Of a DNA stretch of 64,000 nt, positions 1-11,302 are shown piece after piece (the stretch's first letter is position 1; every line of letters starts with the position of its first letter). Location: NCBI GenBank assembly GCA_037974965.1, contig JBBPFI010000005.1, positions 1,550,001-1,614,000 on the forward strand. The letters are read 5' to 3'. Under the pieces are notes generated by a model, which did not search any database, was not told where the DNA came from, and saw only the letters and a program-made list of their open reading frames with translations. This DNA comes from Dacryopinax spathularia (Eukaryota > Basidiomycota > Dacrymycetes > Dacrymycetales > Dacrymycetaceae). Both the position numbers and the translations under genes were made by a program.

Positions 1-2819
1 TTGGCAATGGACGTGCGCATGGCGTATCCTGCAAGAATCAGAATTACGTGCAGAAGTGCATGAGCTTGCGCACCAGTGCCACGGAGATGAAGCTTCTCCA
101 TCTCGAACAGACGCTGCACAACCAAGCCTTCAAGCTCATCAAGTGCAAGGTTGTATTTGCGTCGGGCAAGAGCAAGTTCTGCTTGCTTCCACTCAGCAGA
201 GTCTGCAGTCCATCGATCAGTGCCAAGTTCAGCTTCATATCGCAAGGCCAAGCGTTCATATCGCTCATGAGCTCGCAGCATGCTGTTGTAGTTGGCCTTG
301 AGCGTGCGTTCCTTGATGTTCCTGGGCAAATCATTGAAGGTCTCGGGAGTCGTGTTGATGAACACGTCGAAGGACTGAAGCTGCTGCCTATAACACATCA
401 AGTTCATGCAGCAGTACTTCGTCTGAGAAACGTACGTGGCTGTTTGCAACTCCTTAAGGGTCTCCAGGTACTTGAACTGCAAGTCATCAGCATCATCTTC
501 ATGCTGTAGGCGATCGAAGTAGTCTTGCTCCTCTTGTATGTACCGCTGTATGTCTTGATCACTGAGATGTTGTTCAACTTGAATGCGGTGTAGCTCGGGC
601 AGCGTCTCGGAGATGATGTTCAAGGCGTTGACGTAGTTCTTCAACATGAGATCAGCTGCACTCGGATTAGTTGAAGTTGGGCATGACGTGTTGGAAGTAC
701 ATCACCAAGTCCAGCTCGACGGTCTTCATCCCAGCGCATCCAAAAGAAATGCAAGGTCATGTGTCGATGGTATGCAGATGCATACCGAAACAGATGGGCG
801 GTCAAGTTCTGCTTGGAGAAGATCCACTCATTCGTCTCGAACGTCTCCAAGCCCGCAGTCATCAGGAAGCGAGGATGAAACATGAGCTGGCACTTGCGAT
901 TATGGGCATACCCATGAAAGGCGCCCACGTACATCCGCAGGTTGAGTTCTTGTGCTTGCTTGCCGATCGTGCTATTGGCCAAGGTCTTCTGATGGTCACA
1001 GCCGATGTCGTATCCTATACCAAGACCTTGTCCATATACAGACAAGGTCTTCTGCATACACGCAAGCGGATATTTGGACCTGGGATTCTTGTCAGCCAAG
1101 AAGTTGCAGATGAGCAAGGCACTCACAGCTCTCCGCTCTGCAACATGTCCACGGAGCAAACGATCATCCCATGCCTGCACGAGCACAGGAAGTTCCCCGT
1201 CGCATCAAGTCCATCCATCCAGTGCGATGGCCGTTCTCTTGCATTGGACGTCTTCCACTTGTCCGTGCACTTGATGTCTTCCCCTTGGGGATTGCCATGT
1301 GGATGGGTCAACTGCAAGGTGCTTGGTTATAGATGTGCAAGTACGCAGATGGACCATGACTCACTGTCTTATCCTTTGCCGAACCATGATCTTCTTTCTT
1401 GAACTGGTCCACAAAGTCGGACGACAGCATGTAATCGCTCTTGAACTGCCGATGGTCTTGATGGCCAGCATGAAGGAACCTCTTGCTCGAGTTATGCCCA
1501 TCCATGCTCATCAGCTTGGTGTGCGGTAGCTCTGGCTCGCCTTCCAACTTCAAACGGCTCGTCAACAAGGGCAAGTACAAGATTCCAAGAGTGACTTACA
1601 CGGTAATCACATGCTGAACATGCGTTGAGCATGCGCCAGTTTGGCACATCATGTCCAAACGCATGCTTGACAAGTCGCTCAAGCTCAAGGATGATGAGCA
1701 CGTATGCGTCATATGCTTGCGACAGCTGCAGTCGGAAGTAGGGCCTGTACAAGCGCTAAAGACATGAGCAAGTGCTTGGACATGTCGATAGGTTTCCTAG
1801 TACTCACACCTTGAAGGTCGCACAATATCCGCATGAATGCTTCATGTGAAACATATGCTCGCAAGCGCGCATGATGTAGAAGCTCCATGACTTCCATGCA
1901 GATGGCCATTCGAGGCTGAATCGGAGAAGTTGGAAGGAAACCTCGTTCAAGCAGATGGACAGCAAGGCTTTGTCCATCTTCTTCACAGATGAATGAGCGC
2001 TTATGGATACCTGGACCAAGAAATCAGCTTAGCACGTCCATCATCAAACACTTGACCCACCTGATAATGTCATGAGGTAGATGGCCGTGCCCAACTGAGA
2101 TTCCGAAGCTTGAGCAGATGCAGATTCTTGCGCTGGTGCTGGGTCATGGCCTAACTCTTGCTCATGCCGTGATCCATGCTCCGCATGTGCTGGGCCGTGT
2201 CGCCAACGCATGTAAGCTTGAACGAGGACGGGAATATGAGCTTCCCAGGCTTCATTACTTGCAGCAAGACGCCTGGCATGAGCACCTGTACCTGCACGAT
2301 GCCTTGTGCGAACTCGATGATGTCGCTTCCTGTTGAGAGGGTAAGCACAAGCAGACCATGATGTGGTGTGTACACACCTGCAGAAGTCCCACATGGACTC
2401 GACCAACGTCTGACCTCCCTCTTGGTCCCCAAGCTCTTCAACATGTCCCATGTGCACGTCCTCATCCTCATCAACTCCATCCATTCCAAAATCGTTCAAG
2501 TCGCCGGCCTGCATGTTTGAAGTGGCTTGGGAGCCAAGCGTTTGGGCTACGAATCTCGCCGCATGCGCTTCCTCAGGCATCACTGCTCACGATGTAAGCT
2601 AAGACCATGTCCAAGTGAGAATCACTTACTTGCTAGGCGGCGTGCTTTCTCCGCTTGCTCTTCCTGCTCGTGCTGATCCATGGCCTTCATGTTCATGGTT
2701 CGAGGTCGGCGCCTTGCAGATGTCCGAGGTATGTTCGACATGTTGCCCAAGGGCCCCGCATGGGTTCCGGATTCCCGCCGAGCCACAAGCTCATCACGAA
2801 GAGCCAAGAGGTTGATCAT
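1..2819 (-). CDS. KDZ transposase (CxC-type), partial, multi-exon
   Basis: This is the transposase of the KDZ element. Reading 5' to 3' on the minus strand: a basic N-terminus around ARRRPRTMN (about 2700); an intron with donor GTAAGT at about 2636 and acceptor near 2590; an acidic Asp/Glu and Gln-rich stretch; the helix RLAASNEAWEAHIPVL (about 2250); the cysteine segment NACSACDYR (about 1620) followed by an intron; LMSMDGHNSSKRFLHAGH (about 1500), the first conserved acidic block of the family; then GIGYDIGCDHQKTL and HGYAHNRKCQLMFHP (1000-890), and GLETFETNEWIFSKQN (about 840). The C-terminal part (510 to 1) is helical, with LALDELEGLVVQRLFEM. All blocks fall in the order known for basidiomycete KDZ proteins. 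The start is uncertain: the Met at 2819 opens the conserved frame, and an upstream Met at 3011 is possible. The 3' end is outside the window. Confidence 0.85.
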
Positions 2820-3240
2820 GCCCGGGATGGGCTTTGTTGTTGTAACTGAGGCCTTGTACAATCCTAGGCGAGCACTTCGGGAGCTTGCACTTGGTGCAAA
2901 GGCCGAGCGGATCCGACCGCTATGCGAAGACTTGTCGGATGCTGCAGGCATCTTGATGAAGAGGCGCAAGACGGTACAAGAACAGGCCCAAGTTAAAGAA
3001 GAGCAAAGCAAGAGCGCCCTCCAAGTAGTCGTACATCAATGATAACAAGCGCTGGAAGACGTTGAAGAGCATGTTATTGTCGACGCGACGCGTCTGTATA
3101 GGGTCCATGTGGTGCAAGGGTCCTTGTATTTGGTAAGCAAGGTCACGCAGCTGGATTAATGCTGGATGATAACAGACCATGAATTCGACACAAATTTGTG
3201 ATGAGGACAAGCAACGCCTTCCGCACATACTTGTGGTAAG
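1..3240 (-). mobile_element. KDZ-family DNA transposon, 5' part, runs off the left edge
   Basis: The minus strand carries most of a Kyakuja-Dileera-Zisupton (KDZ) transposase, the class that is greatly expanded in mushroom-forming fungi. The window begins inside the C-terminal coiled part of the transposase, so the left terminus is outside. The right limit is approximate: coding sequence stops near 2.8-3.0 kb and no terminal repeat was identified. The 5-mers CAAGC/GCTTG occur about 28 times here by hand count against about 6 expected, so the fragment has a compositional habit of its own. KDZ elements are plain DNA transposons that move by a DDE-type transposase. Confidence 0.8.
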
Positions 3241-3864
3241 TACAAGGAGTTAGAGGTGGTCTAGGCCCGATGAAGGCTATGCACCCCGCATGAAAAAGGC
3301 GCGTTGTTTGTATGGGTAAGCGATCTGGGTTGTGCTTCCGCTTTAGGAGAGGGGTCGGACCCCCTCTTCCAGATACCGTATCTAGGAGAGCCTCGGAGTT
3401 GCAAAACCTAGATTTCTCGCTCGGCATGCTGTCATGCCGGGATTTAGGTTGACCTAAATCCCTCCTAGAAGCCCACGGGAAGTCATCCGATCATGGAGAC
3501 CTTAGAAGGCGCCATCCAAAGCCTCAATTGAACCATCTAATGTCTCGCAATTGTACAATTTTTTGGTGTGTAAGGGACTCACCGCTAGACGCAATGCTAC
3601 TTCCACTCCCTCATGGGCGACTGCTTCCACTGTGACTACGGCAATTTCGGAAGTCTCCGGCGCCTTGACTCATGCATCCTTCGTCATGATGGAAAAAACC
3701 ACACAAGAGATTGGTTGGAGAGACTCTATATTGCCATCGCATCAATCCTACACGAAGGGAATACAGATAGCGGGAAATAAAGCATGTTGTAGAATCCATC
3801 GGCCCATGCCGCCCATTATACCTAAAATAGTCTATCGCTAATGCACATCTGCCGGATCATTGTT
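2820..3864. other. Spacer between the KDZ transposase and the MFS gene
   Basis: About 1 kb with no supported gene. A minus-strand frame at 2920-3228 is open for about 100 codons and might be a KDZ leader exon or a small element gene, but it shows no recognisable motif. The stretch probably holds the KDZ promoter, the KDZ right end and the 3' UTR of the MFS gene. It contains two adjacent hairpins at 3422-3462, listed separately. Confidence 0.5.
3422..3462. repeat. Two adjacent short palindromes
   Basis: CGGCATG (3422-3428) and CATGCCG (3433-3439) are 7-bp inverted arms around CTGT. Immediately next, GGGATTTAGGT (3439-3449) and ACCTAAATCCC (3452-3462) are perfect 11-bp inverted arms around TG. 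The pair lies between the KDZ transposase 5' end and the MFS gene. It could be near the element terminus, an operator-like site or a transcript-end hairpin; nothing decides between these. Confidence 0.75.
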
Positions 3865-5645
3865 TTACTCGGCGAGATACTTGATGTCGCCCTCCTCGGA
3901 CCCCTCACCGGCCACATGCGCGGACGCGTCGATCTCTGCCTGCAGGGCAGCTTTGAGCGCCTTCTCCCGCCTGTCCCAGTACCAGATCGTGCTGATGATG
4001 ATGATGGCAGCGGCGTTGAAGGCGGCGCACATCTGGTACCCGATAGAGAATTTTGGTGCCTTGGAAGCGGGCAGGGTGAGGATGGTGACCCAGGCGGCCA
4101 TGGCGTATTGGGCGCAGTTCATGCTTGCAACGATGAAGCTCCGTACACCGTCGTCTTGCCTGTTGACCTCGTTGGCCCAGGTGAAGAACAGCGGGGTGAT
4201 GTACTCGACACCGAGCGTGAGGTAGCTGAAGAACTTGAGGCCGTTCGGGATGTTCCATACTGAGAGGCAGGCGAGGGGGAAGATGCCATAAAGGATGGCG
4301 ATGACCATAACGAGCGGGCGGTTCTCGAGGTAGTCGGATAGCCAGCCCCAGCACAGGACAGCAACTAGGGTGGTAAGGTTGGTGAAGGTCGGAATGATGT
4401 TACGCAAGTAGATGCTGTAGCCTTCCGACTGGAGCCACACACCAAACCAGGTCGAGGCCGCCTGGGTCCCAAGACCAAAGACTAAGATTCCAATCAGAAA
4501 TTGTGCTATGGATAAGTGGGCGAAGGAACGTACAAACATAGCCAGGCACGAAAAGGTACCAGTGCCAGGTAGAAAATGCGCGCTTGATCAGCTTCCAATC
4601 GAAGAACCCTGGGTTCTTGGCGATTCCAACACGAGCGATTCGATCGATTGCGAGCTGCTTGTCCTGCATATACGTGTCAGCATTGGACTTCTAGACAATG
4701 GTGTGGTGCAACTTACAGCGTCTGTCATCCACCAACCACGAGCACGAGACGGGTTGTCGGGGAAGAAGAAGAATCCAACGAGGGCGATCGGCAGCGACAT
4801 AACACCGTCCATGATGAACAGCCATCTCCAGCCAGCCAAGCCACCGACCCCGGTCAAGTTGTAGCACGCAGCTTGCAGGTAGCCCGAAAAGAACGAGCCG
4901 ACCTGGGCCATGACGAAGAAGATAGAGCTTCGCTTGCCCAGCTCTGCAGGCGTGTACCAAGCGGCCAGAGTGACGAGCATGCCGGGGAAGAAAGGTGCTT
5001 CGGCGAGACCGACGAAGAAACGGCAGGCGCAGAGGTGCGCAGGGGTCTGCACAGCTGCGGTTGCGAAAGTAGCGACAGACCAGATGATCTCAAAGAGCGG
5101 GAGGACATGGTGAGGCCGGAACTTCTGGAGTAGGAGGGTCTAGAGTGAAGGTGTCAGAACTTTGCATAGGGTGTCATGGAGGTTTCCGCACCCCCGGAAT
5201 TTGGCCGATGGCGTAACCGATGGAGAACATCGCATTTGCGACGTTGTAAGAGTTTCCATCCAGATGAATGTCGGTCTTCAAGCCAGATACGTAGGCATTC
5301 GACAAGTTCTGCTGGTCTGGAGAAAGAACATAAGACTCAATGCACGCCAGAACCTTGGATGCGCTTACCAAGCAGCTTCAAGAACTCGGCCAAGCATGCG
5401 TAGATGAGAATGGTCATATCGAGCTTAACGACGAGCTTCCGCTCTTCGGGGGACTTCTGCTCGATACTGCCGTTTTCTGTGAGCATGGCGCAGGCCTGAG
5501 GCATGCACTTCACTTACTCATGATCCCAGATGAGAGAACGCCATGTTCGTTTGGCGGGACCGCCATAGCCAGACCGCTCAAGAGCAGCTTGCTTCTCGGC
5601 GTCAAGGGCGGCTTGCTTTTCGGCGTCGATGTCGTGGGCGCTCAT
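3865..5645 (-). CDS. MFS anion:H+ symporter, Dal5/Liz1-like (pantothenate/allantoate permease family)
   Basis: A plasma-membrane secondary transporter of the Dal5/Fen2/Liz1 branch, which imports organic anions such as pantothenate, allantoate or nicotinate; the substrate here is unknown. Signatures are DQQNLSNAYVSGLKTD after the first helix, the helix IGYAIGQIP, FFVGLAEAPFFPG, the FFSGYLQAA helix, and GWRWLFIMDGVMSLPIAL. The C-terminal half (3865-4539) has at least five further hydrophobic segments and ends EEGDIKYLAE. The start at 5645 opens MSAHDIDAEKQ and is followed by a donor GTAAGT. The cytoplasmic N-terminus carries the octapeptide DAEKQAAL twice in tandem, a local duplication. Several short introns interrupt the gene (for example near 5515, 5345, 5140, 4710 and 4530). 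Length and topology fit a complete 12-helix protein. Confidence 0.85.
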
Positions 5646-6399
5646 CCTTGACTTGGAAGAAACGGGAAAAGGGCAGAGCACTCAGAACCTCCCTTTCCAA
5701 AGCGCTCATCGACTTTTAAGCATATCGCGCACTTCTTCCGTGCGACAACAGCCATTTTGGAGCGGATAGCACCAGTATTGCTACCTTTTTTGGAGCGATT
5801 GCGTGATTAGGGCGGATTGGGAATCGATGGTAATGCCAAAGTTGCCCCGCCCCCTTGTTGGAGTGCATGATAGGCGTCAGGCACGCACGCCATTCTGATA
5901 AGAAGTTGTGCGATAGTCGGCCAATTTGAGGAAAAGGTCGGCGTGGGCGCTTTGTATTAGGAAGATGAAACTTGGGGCGGACCGGCTCTCCTGGTGGTAG
6001 AAGCGAGCTGCTCGCGTGGTAAACTGAATTAAGATCCAACAAAATTCTGGTTCCGTACGGGTTCTGCATAGCCATTTCATTACACTCCTGTCTCTCGGGA
6101 TTCGGGACGGATGCTATTCTTCGGGCGCTTGTCCGGCCCGCTGCCGCCGTTCCCGACCGATCACTCTTTACCAACATTCCGTCGTCAGGCAGAATGCGCC
6201 GAGGGCCTAATCTCTCGGCCGATTAGGTTGATATCTCCTGCCAAGGCCAACGGAATGTGTCCGGATCAGGGTTGATAAGGACAAAGGGGGTAACAATCAT
6301 GCGGGTATTCAGTAGCAAGACACCATTGTTGCAAGGCAATAACTGCCCCGCAATATTCCTTATCTGGATATAGCGCTGTCAGAGTTGAGATGGCCATTG
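5646..6399. other. Spacer upstream of the MFS gene
   Basis: Both neighbouring genes run leftwards, so this holds the MFS promoter and the end of the Argonaute transcript. A 150-codon open frame at 5716-6177 (minus) has no recognisable motif and no splice support; I do not call it. Nothing else stands out. Confidence 0.6.
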
Positions 6400-9300
6400 T
6401 CAATCACGCAATTCCATAGCTACATCGCGCAACTGTCGAGTGGGTTGCAGCGAGGATGTGCATAAAAGCTCTACATCCAGAACATGCACTGGAGATTTCG
6501 GATGAGACTCTTTCGTTCCCACGTCTGTCCCTGGAACTCTTACCTGCTCTAAGTTACTATGAACTTGCTTGAACGCCTGCCGATAAGCAGCCAAATCGTT
6601 CAATTCGCCTCCGTTCGCCACCGGCGAGAAGTGAATGGCTGCACGTCCGCACGCAAGCTCGACGTACGATATCAGCTAGGCGGCCGAGACAATCAAGAAA
6701 TCACGTACGTCAGCGTGATAGACGGGCGTAGGAATGCTGACGGTCCTGGTCGCACGAGGGAAATTGTGGGTCAATGTGAAGGTCATGTCCTGCAACTGAT
6801 CCGCAGTTAACCCGTTGTCATCCACGACAACGGATACGTGCATCGGACGAGACGTGCCCAGTAATCCTGCATGACTCTGGAGATAGAAGTCCCACCTGAC
6901 GGAAGATAAGCGTGGACACGGACAAAGGCACCTGGGCTTACTCATGAGGATGGGCAATATCCCTGGGGCGACAATCAGCGCACATTTCGGATTACTGCGA
7001 GGACTACTCACGTATCGACAACCAGTCCCGCTGGGGCGTTCCCTGTTCTTTCGCATCAGCCTTTGCTTGGTTCCATGCATGGATGGACACCCTTACCGGT
7101 CTTATCCGCCTCCACTGGACCAGGGAAGAAACGGACATGATGTCTTTTCCCAACAACCATGAATGTGATCCGAGGCTGCGGCATATTGAGCGCCGTGAAG
7201 GCATCTCGAGTAACCGCGTCAGGACACCGGAAAAGTCGCTATGGAGAGAGGACAGCTCACCCCGAATCGCCTGCACTTCTCGCACGCAGACTTCCGCGAA
7301 CTGTCCTTCACTCACGCCGTCTCTGGAGTTCTGTCAGATAAACGGCGGCTGAGCTGGTCCGTCATCTACCTATAGAAAATGATCCTTTGCGGCACGATGT
7401 TCTTCCTCTTATGTGTTATTTCTTGGTACTTCTGGAATCGTCCCACAGCCCACTATGTCTCTCATCAAGACGATTTGTATGGGTGAAGACGCAATCCACC
7501 AACCTCGACCATCTCCTTGAGGTCGGCAATGATTTCCAGTCGGCTCTCCTGCACGCGGACAGTGGTCGAATAGATGCTGACGTTCTCGTCCAGACTAGTC
7601 GCCAGAGCGGAGATACTCGGCTTGTTGTCGCCTGGGCCTGGGTGACTCGTGTCTGCACCTGCGCTTGGACTCAGCACAATGGATCCCTACACGGACGTCA
7701 CGCATACCCATGACTATGCAAGGCGCAGAGGCGATGAATTTCATCGCATCGCCAGTTGGCAAATGATTGGTGCCGGCGAGCTTCACGTTGATTCTGTCAC
7801 TGCTCAGCTCCCAAACTGGTCCGATGGGGAAAGGGAACGCACTTCATTGCAACATTTGCACAATACTGCTCATTCGCCCTGAAGACTTTATCAAGTCTCA
7901 CGTGCTGGGTGGGTGTTCCCGATACAATGTCACCCCAATGCTTCACCCGTGTACTGAGGAAAATGTCAGAGGTCATCCCGCCCGAACTAAGGGTGCTCAC
8001 TAGAGATCAGCGGATCCGTTGGTAATGATGACGAAGAGCTCAGGCCTAGGAGCTCGCGTACGCTCTATCATTGCCCTCCCTATCTTGAAAAGCTCCTGTG
8101 GAATCCTTTTAGCCCATGTTGCGATCTCAGAACGATGCCATTCTCGCCTCTTCGAGCCGTCCCGTATTGACAAGATCGTGGATTTCCGGGCCAGATTTCT
8201 CGACCGTCATACCACACGTTCGCATAGACTGCACTAGCGTATTTGCAAATTGCTGGACCTGCTGATAAGACATTGCACCTCTCCCCGCACCAGGGCAAAG
8301 ATTGACAATTGCCCAGGACCGCAGGACGGCGCCTCGGACAAACTGTTTGTCGCGCAGATTCCAAGCCCCTTGTTGGACTAGCTGTTCATATCGTGAGCCA
8401 GATACGGCATAGAGAGAATATCAAGAAATACCTGAAACTTGGAGTTGTAGCGGACGTTTCGGGGCTGCAGTTGCCTTGCGTCCAGCTTGACGGGCTGAGT
8501 CACAACCTTCAATCCCGCATTCCTCATGTAGTCGCTGTTTTGGTACATCATGTCGGGCAACCCATTTGTGATAGTCGCAATTCTCTGGTCAGGACGGCGC
8601 GTCGAGAACGCAAGGACTTGGCGCAACATTTCGGGCTGGTTGACCTTGCGCTTATACAGCTGTCCAGGCTCGATGACGCAGACTTCGAGAGGCAGGGCGG
8701 CCGTGCGCGATACCCAAACGCAGCAGATGGTCGGAAACTGTAACTTCCTATTGTAGGTCTCCATGAAATATTGCTAAACAAATGGTGAGCCGGTGATATT
8801 TCGAGGACATACAGGACGACTTACAGCTATTGTCCTCCCGTCGTCTTCCAACCTGATGCGATCCGCGCCCAACTTGTCAAACTTGACGATCGGCTTGCCA
8901 CGGATGCCAGGTTTATGATTAGGGCGAATCTTGACGCCTTTGAAGTAGCGATTCAAGCCCGCAATGTCGGCCTCGCTCATGTTCTCCAGGTTGCGAATAT
9001 CGCGCTTGCCCGAGAACTCCATCACCGCGTCAATGAGCGGTCCTTCATCCCACCTATACCGGCACATATAAGATGATGGCTGGTGTAACTGAGCAATACT
9101 TACAGGATACCGGTGCTGATATCCACATTAACGAGGATCCTCCCGATAGACGGACGGACGGATCTGTTTCATTCATCAGCACGGCCTAATCGTTACATAC
9201 GAAAAAAGCGTACTGGAAGTATCCGCGAACCAGCTTCAACCCCTTCGCCAACGGTCTCATATCAGCGTTGGTGAAGAAGGAGCGTGTATTGTGTGGCCAG

Positions 9301-10083
9301 CGCCTGCAGTCGTATGGATTAGGATTGAGGCTAAATGAAAAATTGTGCGACTGACTGAATAGCGGCTTGCCGAATGATAACATTCAGACAGTTCAGGATC
9401 TGGAGTACCTCGGCGGAAGCGGGAGCCTGTTCACCGCGCACGTAATTCAGAAGGAGTCTGGAATGTCAGCGGTCAGTTTGAGTCCCGTAACCCGAGAATA
9501 GTCGTACTCAGGACGTGCGGTATTTACGAGCGTCAGATTGACTATGAAATGGCCGGGCATTCCGGGCTCAGGCGGAGGGTTCTTGTTCGACATAAGAACG
9601 TGAAACTGGAAGCACACAATCATCAATTAGCGGCATGACTGACGCGACAAATGTAGACTTGCCTGTTCGCCGTTGCCGATACCATATTCTGTCGGCGCAT
9701 ATAGGTTCGCCTTCCCGTCGTATGACGCACGAGGATTGAAGATCTGGGGTGCGATGGTCGTCTGCAAGCGATCGATGATCTCGTAGTTGCGCCGGATGAC
9801 ATCGCCCGAAGGTGTAGGTTCGATCTCTGGTAGGTATGAGTCATCGTATCGATGATGGTATGTATAGAGTAGGAAACCCCCACGTACCGACGTGATAGTG
9901 CGAGATGACCTTCGTTGCCGCCCATTGTAGTTCGAAATGGTTTGTGGTCACAGTAAGACGTTTGCCCAGCTTGCCAGGGGCGGGACGCCGAGGCAGGTTG
10001 ACGATGGGCATAGCAGCCTGCTGCGCTTGCGCGGGAGCCGGGGCAGCATTAGGCTGAGCGGTGGCGGGGTTAGGTGCAGACAT
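6400..10083 (-). CDS. Argonaute (QDE-2/AGO-like), RNA-silencing effector
   Basis: Argonaute binds small RNAs and targets complementary transcripts for quelling-type silencing in fungi. Domain order on the minus strand is complete. The N domain follows an Ala/Pro/Gln-rich leader (PGKLGKRLTVTTNHFEL, about 9950). Linker 1 has YEIIDRLQTTIAPQIFN and NYVRGEQAPASAE (about 9420). The RGYFQ segment is at 9220, and the PAZ domain covers about 8770-8400 (YNRKLQFPTICCV, GQLYKRKV). MID and PIWI follow, with VKHWGDIVSGTPTQHVRLDK and EQYCANVAMK (about 7900). An intron at about 7720-7680 restores GADTSHPGPGD, the first catalytic Asp, and the second catalytic Asp is in DGVSEGQF (about 7300). The last position, PVYHADV (about 6720), has Asp where animal AGO2 has His, as other fungal AGOs do. 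There are about 20 short introns; one near 8130-8090 seems to need a GC-AG intron. The start at 10083 (MSAPNPATAQ) is preferred over 10236. The last exon is uncertain. Confidence 0.88.
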
Positions 10084-11302
10084 GTCGGTAGTCGAAGCAG
10101 CGGAGAGATGACGGTTCGGGGGAGAGATGGAAGAAAAGCGGACAAGACGGAGCGGGAAGTAGTCTGTTCGTGCGTGGATAGTGGCAAGATGTGGGCCGAG
10201 GGTTGGAACGCGTGGAATTGTCGAATGCACCCTCAATTCGGTGAGAGTGATCGTTGATGGTCCGTGCGCTGCGAGCTGCCCAGATCACTGAAGTCGGCGG
10301 CACGTGCCGTTGAGTCCAGCCGCAGATGTCCTAGACGGCGCGATGAGGGATGCCGTTCCCTTGCTCAGCAGTACTTATCGCCATCTTGTGCTCCGCGGCC
10401 GCATCTTCATGAAACAAGCCTTGTCGTCAGAGGAATGCTGCGTGCTCGATGTCGTTAACTTGGCTCTCGCGTCCACAGGACATATTGTAGGCGAGCACCG
10501 CCAAAGCCGTGCTGAATAGACATTTCGCCCGTTGTTGTACTTGTGGCGTCAAGAAGCGCGCTACGGGCTGGCCTCTCATTGTCATGTTCCTATGGATTCC
10601 TTTGACGTCCAGGACCGCATCGACGGTGACCGTCTGTCGTCTCTATGCGAAAGCCCCATTCGCGCCGCTCGCTTCGGATGCAACCGTCCATTGTGGGTAC
10701 CGCAGGTGTATATCGTCGCGCCATCAGCAGCAGACCACTGGAAGATAATGCCGTGGTCGCCACAAATTATGGGCGGGTTGGGCGGCACAAACGCGTAAAA
10801 CGCCGGTGACGACGGCGCGTGCACGGAGGCATTTTGTCGGGCTTTGTTCTCGGCGTTATCGATGGATTCCGATCACCATCGATTGCGGCGCGATCTTCCG
10901 TTCCGACTCGTAGTCGGCGCATATATGCTGACCTTCAGTACGAAGGGGTGACAAGAAGCAGCGAAACAAGACAATATTGACAGTCGGAGTGAGAGTCGAG
11001 GAGGGCTGCCTGTGCCTGCCCTGCAAGCGACGCCGGAGTGAGGTGGGAGAGAGAGAGAGGGGAGAAGGAGAGAGTAACGCTTGTGGTGTTATTATATGAT
11101 GTCTCTGCACGGAGTCAGCTTTCGACAGACGGTGAGGGACACCTTCGAGCGTGTTGGATCGAATGTCTCGCACGGTCATGATCGTTCATATCATCGATGG
11201 CGTCAGGGAGAGAATACAGGACGTCACATACAACCCTTGAGACACTTCAACATCTACTCATACAGCTCGCGATCGAGAACAGGGCGCATATACCTAGCCT
11301 CT
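10084..11302. other. Spacer between Argonaute and the glycine-rich-domain gene
   Basis: Contains the Argonaute promoter and the 3' flank of the next gene. A minus-strand frame at 10582-10824 (MHAPSSPAFYAFVPPNPPI...) and overlapping plus frames at 10304-10798 are open for 70-90 codons, but none shows a family motif or convincing introns. A GA-rich run lies at 11045-11072. I see no supported gene. Confidence 0.5.

Noticed and set aside
1-3240. TET/JBP dioxygenase expected near KDZ elements
   Set aside because: Such genes are known to associate with KDZ in some basidiomycetes, but no HxD or RxxxxH dioxygenase motif was seen here or elsewhere in the window.
3841-4263. Plus-strand frame of 140 codons over the MFS gene
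   Set aside because: Antisense shadow of the well-supported transporter exon.
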